Source of the DNA: Daucus carota subsp. sativus | Taxonomy: Eukaryota; Streptophyta; Magnoliopsida; Apiales; Apiaceae | Direction: 5' to 3' | Length of the DNA stretch: 64,000 nucleotides | Assembly: GCF_001625215.2 (NCBI RefSeq) | Contig: NC_030382.2 | Span: forward strand, 46,341,364 to 46,405,363 | Shown: positions 1 to 12,576 of the stretch, one piece after another | Position numbering within the stretch: position 1 is the stretch's first letter | Layout: every line of letters starts with the position of its first letter | Translations under genes and position numbers: made by a program | Notes under the pieces: model-generated | What the model saw: the letters and a program-made list of their open reading frames with translations, nothing else | What the model was told of the DNA's origin: nothing | Database searches by the model: none

Positions 1-98
1 ATATTAATTAGGCTCTGGACCTTGGATGTTACTTACTACTCTCAAACACACAATCTTTTGTGGTCATATAATAAAATGTCTTTCCACACACTAACTAC

Positions 99-973
99 CA
101 GGGGTGAGCAAAAAACCGAATAAATCCGAAACCGAAACCGCTAAAAACCGTCAAAAACCGAACCGAACCGAAACCGAAAATTTAAAAACCGAATCCGAAA
201 CCGATTGTTCGGTTCCGGTTATAGCTGGGAACCGATCCGCAAAAAATCGAACCGATCCGATTTTTAAAATAAATATTATATATTATTTGTAATTTATGTG
301 AAAGTTTAAAATTTTAAAATGAATACTTATATTAATTACTCGAATTAGAATTTCTTATATAATTAGGACTTAGACATGTGTTAGAATTTTAATTAAGTTG
401 GACAGTCCGATGAATATAGTGTTTTTTTTTAATTTACTGGTTAATGATATATTATTTATAAAGGTCAAGTCATTTTTGGAACATAGTTAATGATTACTCA
501 TTTATGCATGATATCTGAGATGCTGTAGTTTTGAAGTTTTAGTCCACAGACTTGTTTATTTGGGAGTGAATTACCTCTCTTAGAATCAGTGGATTACAAA
601 GTAGTATCCATTACCTGTAAGCTTTTGTCAACATAGATCTGGATACTGTCTTTTGAAAAACATCTACTCTAATACTAGAAAGAGTTCACTGAATGAACTT
701 TGCTGCAAGGAGAAAGAAATTAAGTTTGCTGCAAAGAGTTTTTAAATTTTATATGAGTATATAATATTAATTGTATATATATAATATCTTTTATTTCATG
801 CGGTTTTTAAACCGAAACCGAACCGATGGAAACCGAATCCGAGGTTTTGAAACCGAAACCGGAACCAACGATGAAATTGCGGTTGAGGTTTTTGATTTTT
901 AAAACCGAGGGTATGCGGTTCCGGTTGCGGTTTTATCCAAAAACCGCACCGAACCCGCACCCGCTCTCCCCTA
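99..973. mobile_element. Non-autonomous hAT transposon with intact TSD
   Basis: The ends are near-perfect inverted repeats, CAGGGGTGAGC on the left and TAGGGGAGAGC read inward from the right. They are flanked by a perfect 8-bp direct repeat, CTAACTAC (91-98 and 974-981), the TSD length of the hAT superfamily. About 150 bp inside each end is packed with short AACCGAAACCG-type subterminal repeats, as expected of transposase-binding arrays. The middle is AT-rich and I see no transposase, so the copy depends on an autonomous relative. Short open frames in the ends are by-products of the ACCGAA repeats. Confidence 0.9.
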
Positions 974-981
974 CTAACTAC

Positions 982-1668
982 TACAGTTTTGCCGGCATCA
1001 TTAATGCACTGAAGTGTGCATATATTTTCATTTTGCAGAGTAGAAAATATACATTAGTCCAGTCCAGGTACTAGCTAGCACATCTATTCTCATCAATTAG
1101 TGCACACGCATGAAAAGTTTGGCTTGGTTTCTCACCAGGGAAATAAACTAGGAGGCCGAGTGAAACCATCAGATTGGAGGAATGAATGTTAGCCTTTTGT
1201 TTATTTTTTTTTATATATAATACAGGACGATATTTGGATACAAAATGTTCTTATAAAAGCCGGTACGAGGATCGACTGAAGCAATAGAATTAATCTGAAA
1301 ACCATCTTAATGACGCTCACCGCGCTTTTAATTCTATGACCTCGAGCAGACACCCCTGACAATAATGCTACAATATGGCTGGGTGGGGGAAAAAATGGAA
1401 TTCGAGGGTTGCCGGCTGACCACGAATTCTGGTAAGCAGAACAGAGCAGAGTAAACCTCGATGGGGGGCATATGTGAGTTAGTAGAGGAACAAGCCTAAT
1501 GCTCTTGACATCATCGTTCATTTTATCAAAAATTTTAATCCAATTTTGTGCGTGAAATATTTTGAATTAATTTCAAAAAGGGGCTGTTTGTTGAGGCGAA
1601 ACAAAGCTACATACTCCCGAATGTAGGACTGCCTAAAACCAATAACTTTAAGTTACAAACACAAGTTA
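982..1668. other. Intergenic, no gene seen
   Basis: This stretch lies between the hAT element and the Harbinger MITE. An open frame on the minus strand (1201-1521) has no recognisable domain and runs through low-complexity sequence. I see nothing I can name. Confidence 0.5.
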
Positions 1669-2033
1669 GGTACTGTTTGGGGTTGCTGTTGCAGACAGCA
1701 ACAGCAGCTTTTTGCTGAAAAGCAGGTGAAAAACTGTTTGGTAAATCTAAAAGCAGCTTTCCCGAACAGCAGCTTTTAGCTGAAAAGCTGCTGTTAGAAA
1801 AAGCAGGTCCTCCCATGCTTTTAGAAAAAGCTGCTTTTCAGCTTTTGCAGAATGCTGTTATAGATTTCATTATAAAACCTCACCAAAATCATTATTATTT
1901 TTTATATTATAACTCAAAATAAGTAAATATCAAAAAATTACCAAACAGTTATCTGATTTCTACAACAGCACTTATTTTACCAGCACTTTTTCTGACAGCA
2001 CAGCAATTTTTAACAGCACCCCCAAACAGACCC
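1669..2033. mobile_element. Tourist-type MITE (PIF/Harbinger)
   Basis: The terminal inverted repeats are GGTACTGTTTGGGG on the left and GGGTCTGTTTGGGGG read inward from the right, flanked by the 3-bp target site TTA (1666-1668 and 2034-2036). The trinucleotide TSD and the CTGTTTGG end are typical of PIF/Harbinger MITEs. The interior is full of AGCAGCTTTT/AAAAGCTGCT words that would fold into a hairpin. There is no coding capacity. Confidence 0.8.
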
Positions 2034-2036
2034 TTA

Positions 2037-3244
2037 GTAAGTTACAAACTGAGCTTAAAGCACTGCTGCTCTTACGTTAAGTTAGGAATATTCTAGCTAG
2101 CTTTATTTTCACTTCATACCGCATTAACATGCAGTAACATGAGAAAAACAATAATGCAGCACAACATTTTTTTATCGTAGAATATTTCTGTCGGCACAAA
2201 ATAATCCAAGCCCCCCACTACCACTAGTTCAACAAGAGTATGAGACCATCAACCACCACACCGTCACCTTTTGGATAAGCCGTCACTTCATATTGTTGAT
2301 GTTTATTTTATTTAATATTTTAATTTTATATGCTATTCTAAATTTATATCATAAATATCGGTATTCTAAAAGTTGACGATTACTCGAAATTAATTGTTGT
2401 TAGGACAAATTTCATCTCGATTAATCATCAATCGGGTTATATATCATTTTTTCAGAAAATCGATAAAAGATCAGTATAATCAGTCAAAAATCGTCAATTA
2501 TAAAAATTAAAATTTAATAAAAAATGAAAAATCATTTTAATTAGAATACAAAGTAATATGAAGATGTAATGTTTTGTGTAACAACTTAAAAAATACATAC
2601 GACATATTATTTTGTTAATAATATTATCTGTATATATAAAAAATAATATTTTTGTGATGTATAAGTTTATATTATTTTTGATTTTATAAGAATATAAATT
2701 TATACTAGATGATAAATTAGTGATGTATAATGTAACAAATGATATTAAATTAATTTTAACAATTCTTTTAATTCCTTTGAATTAACTTTTTATTTATATA
2801 ATTAATTATTATTGTGTATTCCCAATTTTTACCACACTAATATAGTTGTTGAGGCCAACTATTATTCGCTACATCAAAATTTTACGAGGACGACAATTGC
2901 ATTATTTGCAGAGCACATGATGACCAGCTTAGCGCCAGCTCAGACCATACCAGATGACAAATAATCACTGGACCCACTGCCATGTCATCTCCAAACAGAA
3001 CTTCTTATTACATTCTGTACATGTGTTCAATCTTCAAACCTTCTTCCTCTGTTTCTTGTCCGAGTCTTCACGCGCCTCACAAAATTGAATTTTTCTATTC
3101 TATTTTATTCAATTCAATTCAATCCCATTCCAATTTGGCCTTTGATTTATCAAAGCCGTCTCAAAACCATTAATTTCATTCACCATCTTGCTCTCTGTAT
3201 CTATTTTCAGTTTCTTTGTAATTTGTATCTATATTTTGTGAGAC
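2037..3244. other. AT-rich intergenic and CXE16 upstream region
   Basis: 2037-2860 is very AT-rich with no coding signal. From about 2870 the composition rises, and 3000-3244 is pyrimidine-rich, as expected of a promoter and 5' leader for the carboxylesterase that starts at 3245. I cannot fix a TATA box or transcription start. Confidence 0.4.
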
Positions 3245-4847
3245 ATGCCAAGCTTAACAGTAAAGCTTTACAGTGTAATCTTCAAGTTCTTATTCAAACG
3301 ACGTTTACAAACCCTTTTACAACAATCCAAAACCCCCGTTAAAAGCTCCTACGGCGTCGTTTCGAGAACCGACGAGCCCATCGCCGCCGCGAACCCGGTT
3401 TTCTCCGACGGAGTTGCGACGAAAGACATTCACATCGACCCTCTTACTTCTCTATCTGTACGAATATTTCTCCCTGACACGGCACTGTCTTTGACCGGTA
3501 GAAAAGTCAATGATTTTCCGGTGGAACAGGCCGGCAGTTATGGCGGGTATTTGCCGCCGGCGGACAGGAATTGTCGGAAGTTGCCGGTGATTTTGCAGTT
3601 TCACGGTGGTGGGTTTGTGAGTGGGAGTAATGATTCGGTGGCAAATGATTTGTTTTGTAGGCGAATTGCGAAAATGTGTGATGCTATAGTGGTGGCTGTT
3701 GGGTACAGGTTAGCGCCGGAGAATAGGTTTCCGGCGGCTTTTGAGGATGGAGTTAAGGTGTTGAATTGGTTAGGGAAGCAAGCCAATTTAGCGGAATGTA
3801 GGAAGTTACTTGGGAAGAGTTATAGTATTAATCACAGCTGGGAAATTGTCGATAATTTCGGAGCTTCTATGGTTGAGCCTTGGCTGGCTTCTCATGCCGA
3901 TCCTTCTAGGTATTGTTTTCTCTTCATTTCATACTGTTTGTTTCGGGCTTTGCTATGTGTTTTTGAATCTGCAAGTAAAAAAATGGAAATTTTTCAATCG
4001 GATCATGCTTAGGTAAATTATGTTTTAGTTTCAATTTCGAGCCGGTGTTGACATTGCTATCCTTTTGCCCTGTTTATGCTTTCTTGTTGTTATTAAGGCA
4101 CATTGATACCGTATTAAAATAGCTAATTTGTTTGGACTTTCGAGTAATTGTTTGTATGGTACAAGTATGCAACATGTTTTACATGAGGGAAGTTAATATT
4201 ATCAATGATTTCAGAGAAGTAATGTTGTGATGTTAGTGTTTTTCACGTTTGTTTGTAATGCAGAAAATCCAGATTTGTTAAGTGTTTTTATATATCTGTG
4301 TAGGTGTGTTCTCCTTGGAGTTAGCTCTGGTGCCAATATTGCAAACTATGTAGCTCGTAAAGCTGTTGAGGCTGGCAAGCTTTTAGATCCTGTTCGAGTG
4401 GTCGCACAAGTTCTCATGTACCCTTTCTTCATTGGTAATATTCCCACACATTCTGAGATTAAATTAGCAAACTCTTATGTTTACGACAAATCAATGGCTG
4501 TTCACGCATGGAAACTCTTTTTACCGGAAGAAGAGTTTGATCTTGATCACCCAGCTGCCAACCCTTTGATTGTCATTCCTGAAAGAGGAATACCTTCGAA
4601 GTTCGTACCACCAACATTAACAGTTGTTGCAGAACATGACTGGATGAGAGATCGAGCCATCTCTTACTCAGAAGAGCTTCGGAAAATCAATGTCGACGCT
4701 CCCCTTCTTGATTATCATGATGCTGTGCATGAGTTTGCGACACTAGATGTACTCCTCAAAACACCTCAAGCAGAGGCATGCGCCGAGGACATTGCCATAT
4801 GGGTCAAAAAGTATATATCACTGAGAGGTCATGAGTTCTCGTATTGA
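3245..4847 (+). CDS. CXE16: Probable carboxylesterase 16 (GID1-like alpha/beta hydrolase)
   Basis: Plant carboxylesterase of the HSL/GID1-related alpha/beta-hydrolase family; it hydrolyses carboxylic esters, natural substrate unknown. Two exons, 3245-3909 and 4304-4847, join as AG|G to restore an Arg codon and give 402 residues. The N-terminus (MPSLTVKLYSVIFKFL) and the C-terminus (KKYISLRGHEFSY) match what I remember of Arabidopsis CXE16 almost word for word. Visible family features are the oxyanion-hole HGGGF, the nucleophile elbow GVSSGAN just after the splice junction, the catalytic Asp region EHDWMRDRA and the catalytic His in DAVHEFA. The elbow reads G-x-S-x-G here, while my recollection of Arabidopsis is GVSCGGN; the Ser is kept in both. 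The linker before HGGG looks shorter than in Arabidopsis. Exon 1 is rich in GC-ending codons. The copy looks intact. Confidence 0.93.
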
Positions 4848-6129
4848 GATTGTTAATGGATACACTAGGTACACTTAAAAGTTGTTAGGAATTGAAAAGA
4901 AAAACAAGTTTTATAGTGAGTGTCAGCTTGTTACCCTTCATTGGTGCTGATGATAGATTAAAGATTTTTCTTGTTCATAAGTTGAAACATAGCAGGGCAT
5001 GTCACCATAGAGCGGCATAATTCCTCATGTATTAGCAGGGTTTCTTCAATTTATTCTTTACATGTATATATGATATAAAACAATTTTCATCAAAAAAATT
5101 GCTCAAACATTTTATAGCAAGACAATATTTTATATGCGAATGCGTGGTTGGAACTGTCTATAATATCATATCCTTCACTCCCTAAGAAAATATCCATGAA
5201 ATTGCAATAGAAAAGAAAAGGGGAGGTTCGTGATGATTTTAAAATCTAACTAGACAATCTAGTATCCTTATGCATGAAGATAATCAATTCAGTTGTTGTG
5301 ATTGGACTCTGATATATCTTATATCTTTCGCTCACTAAGAAAATATGAAAATTTTATATGATTGTTCTGTTGGATTTAAGGAAAAAATAACAGAAAAACC
5401 TCTTGTGAAAACTATTTTTGACCAGCGAGACACACCATTTATAAAAAATCTATAATTTGTAAAATCAAATACCTAGATATATTTTTTACAACTATATACT
5501 TGGATTACGGTTACATATGATGAATTTATAAAATATATGACTTAAAGTTTTATCATATGCAACTCCACCGAAACCGATTAATATTTTTTAAAAAGTGAGA
5601 TTAAATAATTTAAAGAATAGTTGTTAGATGGATTAGAAAACCCAATGAAACCTCAAAGCCAATCTGGATTTGGAATAGTGGCGAACTTAGAATTTTTTAA
5701 AAATAAGTGACTTATTTATGCAAAAAATGAATATGAAACACTTAATAAATACATAGCTAAAAAATAAAATAATTTTAATATGAAATCCCCCCTCCCCTCC
5801 CCCCAAAAAAAAGTTTTTATTTTTCTAAAATTTACTCTATCAAACATGCTCAAAATATCATGATGAAAAAACATTTGAATTTATCAATGTCAATTTCATT
5901 TTAATTCATATCATAGAAATATGTTAAATATGAGCACATCACATGAAATAAGCATCAATATGGTCATATCTTAAGTGTAACCTCCAAGTATGTTGACATC
6001 CGATACAAACATCAACATTAGTGTTCAACAAGTAGACACCAAGTTTAGGACTATTAGTGTTCCAAATGTGATGTGCTAACTACTCTCACACACACACAAT
6101 AGTGCTACGTGAAAGGTCAATATATATTA
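4848..6129. other. AT-rich intergenic
   Basis: The first 150-200 bp are probably the CXE16 3' UTR. The rest is AT-rich, with one C-run (around 5788-5810) and no coding signal. Confidence 0.4.
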
Positions 6130-6431
6130 CTCCATCCGTCCCCTTTTATATGTCTATTTTCAAAATATTTTTTGTCCCTATTTACATGTCCATTTATACT
6201 TTCAAAACTAATTTAATGATAGTTTTTCAAATATATCCCTATAATTTTAATTTTCAATACTTGACTTATTTAAAACTTGGTTGAATTCATGTTTTCAAGA
6301 CATAAAGTAGGGGTATTCCACCATTTTCAAGATATTAATTAAAGGTATTTAATGAAAAAATTTATACAATCAATTATTCCTTGGTATGTGTTTTTTTTCT
6401 AAAAAGGACGTGTAAAAAGGGACGGAGGGAG
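6130..6431. mobile_element. Stowaway-type MITE
   Basis: The ends are CTCCATCCGTCCCC and its inverted partner GGGACGGAGGGAG, flanked by TA on both sides (6128-6129 and 6432-6433). These are the hallmarks of Stowaway (Tc1/Mariner) MITEs. It lies about 330 bp upstream of the CYP703A2 start, so it may sit within the promoter region. No coding content. Confidence 0.85.
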
Positions 6432-6763
6432 TACACAATAGAACTAATGTGTTTGAGTAGTTGTTAAAAATTGAAAAACAAGAAACTTTAATGTTTGAAG
6501 AGAAAAGTGTTCATTTTCATGTTCGTTCAAAATTGTCAACTGCTTATTTATTGGTTGATACTATACCTAATTTCTAAGACACAAAAGAAGTATGAATCTA
6601 AATCATCTATGATCATTAGCATGCCAAGAATATGATTAAGCTAATACGCTTCTATTTTAGAGCTTCAGATTACCAAGAAGCAAAACTCATGTTGATATTG
6701 TGACTTGATTTTTCCTTAAACTAGCTAAACTCATATATTCTTCCTTCATAGGTACTTCGATTA

Positions 6764-8639
6764 ATGCTAAATATGGCAGAGTTTTTCTTCTTAGCTTCAA
6801 TATTTTTTTCTTCAATTTTGGTAGCCAAAATTACATCCATATGGCTCACTAAGAAGTTCAAACTTGAAACCAAGTATAAACTTCCCCCTGGCCCTCCAAG
6901 ATGGCCCATTGTTGGTAACCTATTCCAGTTAGGCCAATTACCTCATAGAAATTTTGCTTCTTTTTGTGAGAAATATGGACCACTCGTGTATCTCCGTCTT
7001 GGTACTGTTGATGCCATTACCACCAATGATCCTGATATTATTCGTGAAATACTTCTTCGACAGGATGATGTTTTTGCATCACGGCCTCGGACCCTAGCTG
7101 CTGTTCATCTAGCCTATGGGTGTGGTGATGTTGCATTGGCGCCACTTGGCCCAAAGTGGAAGTGGATGCGAAGGATTTGTATGGAAAACTTACTAACAAC
7201 AAAAAGGCTCGATTCGTTTGCTAAGCATCGAGCAGATGAAGCCCAACATCTTGTTCATGATGTATGGGCTTTGGCTCAAACTGGTAAGATAGTGAACTTG
7301 CGAGAAGTTTTGGGCGCTTTTTCGATGAATAATGTAACTAGGATGTTGTTGGGAAAACAATATTTCGGGGCTGGATCAGCAGGCCCAGAAGAAGCCACAG
7401 ATTTTATGCACATAACTCACGAACTATTTTGGCTTTTGGGACTAATTTACCTGGGCGACTATCTACCAATATGGAGATTGGTAGACCCTTATGGGTGTGA
7501 GAAGAAAATGAGGGAAGTAGAGAAAAGAGTGGATAATTTTCATAAGAGAATAATTGAAGAACATAGAACGAGAAAACAAATTAAAGGACACATAGATGAT
7601 GGAGATATGGACTTTGTTGATGTTTTATTATCTTTACCAGGAGAAAATGGTAAACAACACATGGATGATGTTGAAATCAAGGCACTAATTCAGGTAATTT
7701 CCTTTGTCTTAAAAAGTATTTATATGTGATATATTGCAGGAAATCTATAGATACCATTAGCTAATATACAATTCAATCTAATTTTTGGTTCTTAATAGTT
7801 ACAACAGTCATGATAATCATTCTTGTTACTATTAAATGGGTTCATCTAATTCATGCAACAATCATCCAATTTATTAGCTAAAAAAAATGATAGATGTTAA
7901 TTATAGTGCATGATTCATTTATGGTCTCTGTATATATGACACGCTAACACGTAAGTTATGTAAATAAGGTCATTATTATGTAATTTTTATATTAATATAG
8001 GACATGATAGCTGCTGCTACGGATACTTCAGCGGTGACCAATGAGTGGGCTATGGCTGAAGTGACTAAGCATCCACGTGTCATGCTTAAGATTCAGGAAG
8101 AGCTCGATTCAGTTGTAGGCCTGAATAGAATGGTCTTAGAATCTGATTTGTCCCAACTAAATTACCTACGGTGTGTCGTCCGTGAAGTTTTTCGCATGCA
8201 TCCCGCAGGACCGTTTCTTATACCCCATGAATCCACACGTGCCACCAAAATTAATGGATATGACATCCCGGCAAAGACGCGTGTCTTCATCAACACACAT
8301 GGACTTGGCCAAAATACAAAATTATGGGACAACATCAATGAGTTCCAACCGGAGAGGCATATGCCAACTGACGGGAGCCGGGTTGAGATAAGCCATGGAG
8401 CTGATTTCAAGATATTGCCATTTAGTGCAGGTAAAAGGAAGTGCCCCGGAGCACCCCTCGGAGTGACACTTGTACTAATGGCTTTGGCTCGACTTTTTCA
8501 TTGCTTTGACTGGAGCCCAACCGATGGGTTAAAACATGAACATATCGATACAAGAGAGGTTTATGGTATGACAATGCCAAAGGCTGAGCCATTTAAGGCA
8601 ATTGCCAAGCCACGTTTGGCTAATCACATGTATCACTAA
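6764..8639 (+). CDS. CYP703A2: Cytochrome P450 703A2, fatty-acid in-chain hydroxylase
   Basis: CYP703A enzymes hydroxylate medium-chain fatty acids (lauric acid, mainly at C-7) in tapetal ER to make sporopollenin precursors for pollen exine. Two exons, 6764-7693 and 8001-8639, join in phase 0 (ALIQ|DMIAAATDTS), the single conserved intron of A-type P450s, giving 522 residues. Visible are an N-terminal membrane anchor (about residues 5-30), the hinge PPGPPRWPIVGN, the I-helix oxygen-binding A-A-T-D-T, the K-helix E-x-x-R in VVREVFR, the PERH region and the haem-binding loop FSAGKRKCPGA with its Cys ligand. Blocks such as ITTNDPDIIREILLRQDDVF and LGAFSMNNVTRMLLGKQ are CYP703 signatures. A second Met at 6773 is an alternative start. 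The copy looks intact. From the family I infer tapetum-limited expression. Confidence 0.96.
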
Positions 8640-9693
8640 CAATTATATAAACTGCATTATTTTTTATAACAATATTCGAGTGGATTGTCAATTAAAATCG
8701 ACAAGATTAGTATCATCTTTGTTTTCCTCATAATATATAAGTAGAACATGTAATAAGTTTCCTTTTTTATTAATCAATAATAAGGAGGATATAAAAATAT
8801 GTCATATAAAAAATATTGTAGCGTTATACAATTGTTAGCATTATAATTTATTCAAAAAAAAAAAGATAATAAGCAATTCAACTGCATTAACAAAATCCCT
8901 ACTCATAATTCATAAAAAAATAGACAAGAAATATTGAAGAGGAGTAAGTAATTACACTTATAACCATACCTAGAAAGAAAAACAGAAGTATAGGAGTTTC
9001 GTAACTAAACACGAATTTGTTCGCTATTCATAATCAAAAGCATGAAGCATTATTATGAGTCAAGATTACATGTACGAATATGGGTATAAGTTAAGAGGAG
9101 TCCGTATAAATTTAGAGGAGTCGTAAAATAAGAGAAGTAAAGAGAGTTGTTGTAAAGTCGTGTGTGTGTATATATATAAACAAATTGTCTGCCATATATA
9201 CTTTATTTTCATCACTGTATTTTTTAGAAATTTTTTCAGTGAAGTTTATTCCTGAGAAAATATTTCCTAGGAAATTTTTTTTTTCCAAGAAATTTTTAAT
9301 AAAATTGTTCCGTAAAAACTTTTTTCAAAAAAATTTTCATTTTTGATAATTTTTTCGAGCTTTTCATCCAATAATTTGTGTACAAGGAAAAAATTTCACA
9401 ATACATTTTAATATTCACATAAAAGTTCAATTTAAAATCTGAATTTGAAATTTTATTTTTATCAAACCAATTAAAATTTGAAATTGAAATTGTGAAATTT
9501 AAATCTTGGATTTGAAAATCTGGATTTCAAATGAATTTCATATTTCCAAACAACAAGTAAGAATATATTTAGATTTCCAATGTTAAAAAATTTCTTAAAA
9601 ATTTCGGTCAATATACCCCTACGAGTATCTCTTATTACGTAAAATCCTTACTTTCGCCAGTATAATTTGTGGAGTTCCTGGACTAGGCAAATA
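8640..9693. other. AT-rich intergenic with degenerate repeat
   Basis: No gene is visible. 9220-9350 is A/T homopolymer-rich with a TTTCCTAGGAAA palindrome, and 9420-9555 repeats GAAATTT/AAATTTC words. The latter may be the wreck of an old MITE, but I found no paired ends. Confidence 0.4.
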
Positions 9694-10066
9694 CAGTGTT
9701 ACAGAAATCGGGAATCGGACCTAATCGGTTCAGCTACCGATTCAGGGATTAATCGGAAATCGGGGATTAATCGGAAGGATTAATCGGCGTGAAAATCGGA
9801 TTTATTTTAATATTAAAATATTATTTAATATTTAGTTATTATTATATTAGCTATTTAGTAACTAATATATTTACCAATATTCATAAACTTTATAATTACT
9901 CATATTTAAAGTAATATAGTATTTTAATTCTAATAATTTATCATATACACTTCAATTAAGAAATATATATAAGGATTAATCGGATTTCAAAAATCGGATC
10001 GGTGGCCGACCTTGCAGGAGATTAATCGGGGATTAATCGATTAAATCGGGGATTTTTAGAACACTG
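9694..10066. mobile_element. Short non-autonomous hAT element with intact TSD
   Basis: The ends are CAGTGTTACAGAAATC and, inward from the right, CAGTGTTCTAAAAATC. A perfect 8-bp duplication, GGCAAATA, flanks it (9686-9693 and 10067-10074). Both subterminal zones carry many copies of GATTAATCGG/ATCGGGGATT. It is only 373 bp, has no open frame of interest and belongs to a different family from the ACCGAA-rich hAT at the left end. It sits about 180 bp upstream of the WVD2-like start codon. Confidence 0.9.
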
Positions 10067-10243
10067 GGCAAATAAGATTCGTTCCTATCTGGCTCATCAA
10101 TTCTGTCCAAATTCGAGAATGTTTATTTGACAATATAAAATTCAAAAACAAAGCCTTTAGAGAAATTTCCTAAATAAATCTTAAGTTTCAGGGGGTGGTA
10201 TAGAACTCCAGATAGTGTTTAGGTTTCATAGAATTGCATCAAC

Positions 10244-12523
10244 ATGGAGGATTCATCATCACCTTGCATTGCTCGAACATACAGTCAACCAATTTCTTAT
10301 GCAAACCAGGAGGTGAGTGAATAAATTCTGTTTTCACATCCTCATTTTCTTCATTTTGTTGTTAAACATCCAGTTGTTGAAAACTGAAGCTTAACTGTTT
10401 GATCGAAGTTTCAAGATTTTGTGTATACATTGTGCAATTTCAGAAGTGCTGCTAAATTTCTAGTCGTAGAATTTTCTAGAAGAACTATGATAGTTTCATT
10501 CAGTGATCAAGTTTTGACGTTAACTCATTACAGGAGGAGCATTGCTATCGTGCCCTAACACCGTCGTATTCATTTGGGAGATACGAGTCAGACCTGGAAT
10601 GGGGAAAATGGTCTTGCTTTTCTCAAAACCGGTGTTTGGAAGAAGTTCAGAAACTCTCCAAACCTGGCACTGTTGCCGCGATGAAAGCTTATTTTGAAGC
10701 TCGTTATAAGAGGGTTGCTAATAAAAAGTCTTCAGTGGTTCCATCTTATCAGCAAAATCAGCAAAATGAAGTGCCTCGTGATTTTGATGATACCAGTGTT
10801 ATGAAGTTTCACAAGAAATCTCAGATGGTTTCAGATTCGGCTAAATTCAGTAAGACTGTGTTTTGTTATGTGACAGAAAAAAATGATCTAGTAGCGGGGT
10901 GTTGTTTCCTAACTTTGTTAAGCATTTCAATGTTGTTGCAGAAGCATATGACATGGGAAATGCCCTGGAGGAAGGAGAAGTAACAGCGTCAATCACAAGA
11001 AAGTCTGCAAGTGCTCCATCAAAGGCATCAATATTTGGTGGTACATCCAAGCTCCGAGCTCCCATTGCCCCTAGGAAGAAAAATAACTCAACTCCTAATA
11101 GTGACAAGGCTGCAAGAGATGCTACAGTGAAAAGGCCACCTCCATTAGACTCACTTCATAAGCCGTTAAGTTATGATTCATGTGCTAGTGAAGCCAAAAA
11201 GACATCCTCCCCCATTCTTGACAGCATTAGAAATTTAAGAATCATTAAAAGCTTTGGCAAGTCATCCAAGGACAGCAGAACTAAGCATGCTCTAACAAGG
11301 GTATGTCCTGTTCTTTGTGATCAGCACCTATATGCAACAGATGCACACTTGCACAAGAATCACCAACATATTAACACACTACAACTGGATTTAAATTTGA
11401 ACTTATATTAGTACAAATTATAGCTGACCTTTTTTCTTAATCTACAGGAGCGTGTGCATGGAGAAGCAACATGTAACAGTGAAACCCCTCATCAGGAAAA
11501 CATAAGGTACCTTCTTATAAAGCCTCCAAAGTATGCATATATGCCCCTGAGCGCTTTCAGTTATCTGTTACTGATCCTTCCTCAAAATATTCTGTTCAGC
11601 TGCGTACAATCTTCAACTGCGGGAAGAACAAACCCTTCATCTACTGTACTTTCATCCTTGAGCTTTCAGTGTGATGAAAGAGGAGCAAGACATAAAGAGG
11701 TTAGCTCAAACCCAATACAAGTCATCCTCAATTGTACACTTTGAATGTCTTTATTTATTCTGATCTCGTATATGTAACTTGGCTTCCAGAAGCTAGAGAA
11801 CAAGCTTAACATGAAAGGGAAAGAGAAGGCTCAACTGCAAACAAAATCTAAGGTATTATGTAACAATATTAGTTGGCACTCTAAAATACTTTCAAGTCAA
11901 GGAAGGAGGCATTCTTCCATGAAATAGTTGTCAAAATGATCAGATTGAGAATCACTAGTAGCCTGTGTAGACCTGAGAGTAAAGATTTATAGACTCAGAT
12001 CTCCCAAATATAACTAAAATCTGCTTTTCATATCACCACTATTTGTTAATGTTTGTGGAAACTAAGTGAAGGAAATAAGTTAACAAAATTGCCACTTCAT
12101 GTTGGCTTTGACATATTGTATGTCTATACACATCTGCTGTTTGATCCTCGCTCCTGCAAATTCAATTCTGTTTCACTGTTCTTTTGTTTGAAATGGTAGT
12201 CTTGCCCATGAAAAACAGTTACAGCTTAACTGTCAAAATTTATCTGTGTTGGCTCATTTTTCTGCATGTGTAAGTCTGCAAGTAAATTCTAGTCCACAAT
12301 GCTTGGTTGACAGTAGCATTTGATGCTACATTTCTGCTTGTTCTGTAATCCGGCTATTTGTTTCTTTGCGCACCACGAAACAATCCGGGGCAAACAACTG
12401 AAACGTTAACCTGTTGCACTGATGTCAGCCACAGCTTAGAATATTTACATGTTCTTTCTTTTCTTTGGACATCCCTTCTTTTTTTTTTATCATCTCTGAG
12501 GCAGACTACAACCTATGCGGCTA

Positions 12524-12576
<53 letters not shown>

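Noticed and set aside
104-292. 62-codon open frame rich in K-P-N-R-T-E
   Set aside because: It is the translation of the ACCGAAACCG repeats in the left end of the hAT element, not a gene. The same holds for 826-1074 in the right end.
2982-3342. Frames just upstream of and overlapping CXE16
   Set aside because: They fall in the pyrimidine-rich leader and out of frame with the conserved MPSLTVKLYS start.
9220-9360. Possible CRISPR-like or regular repeat in A/T homopolymer blocks
   Set aside because: There is no constant repeat unit or spacer length; it is simple low-complexity sequence.
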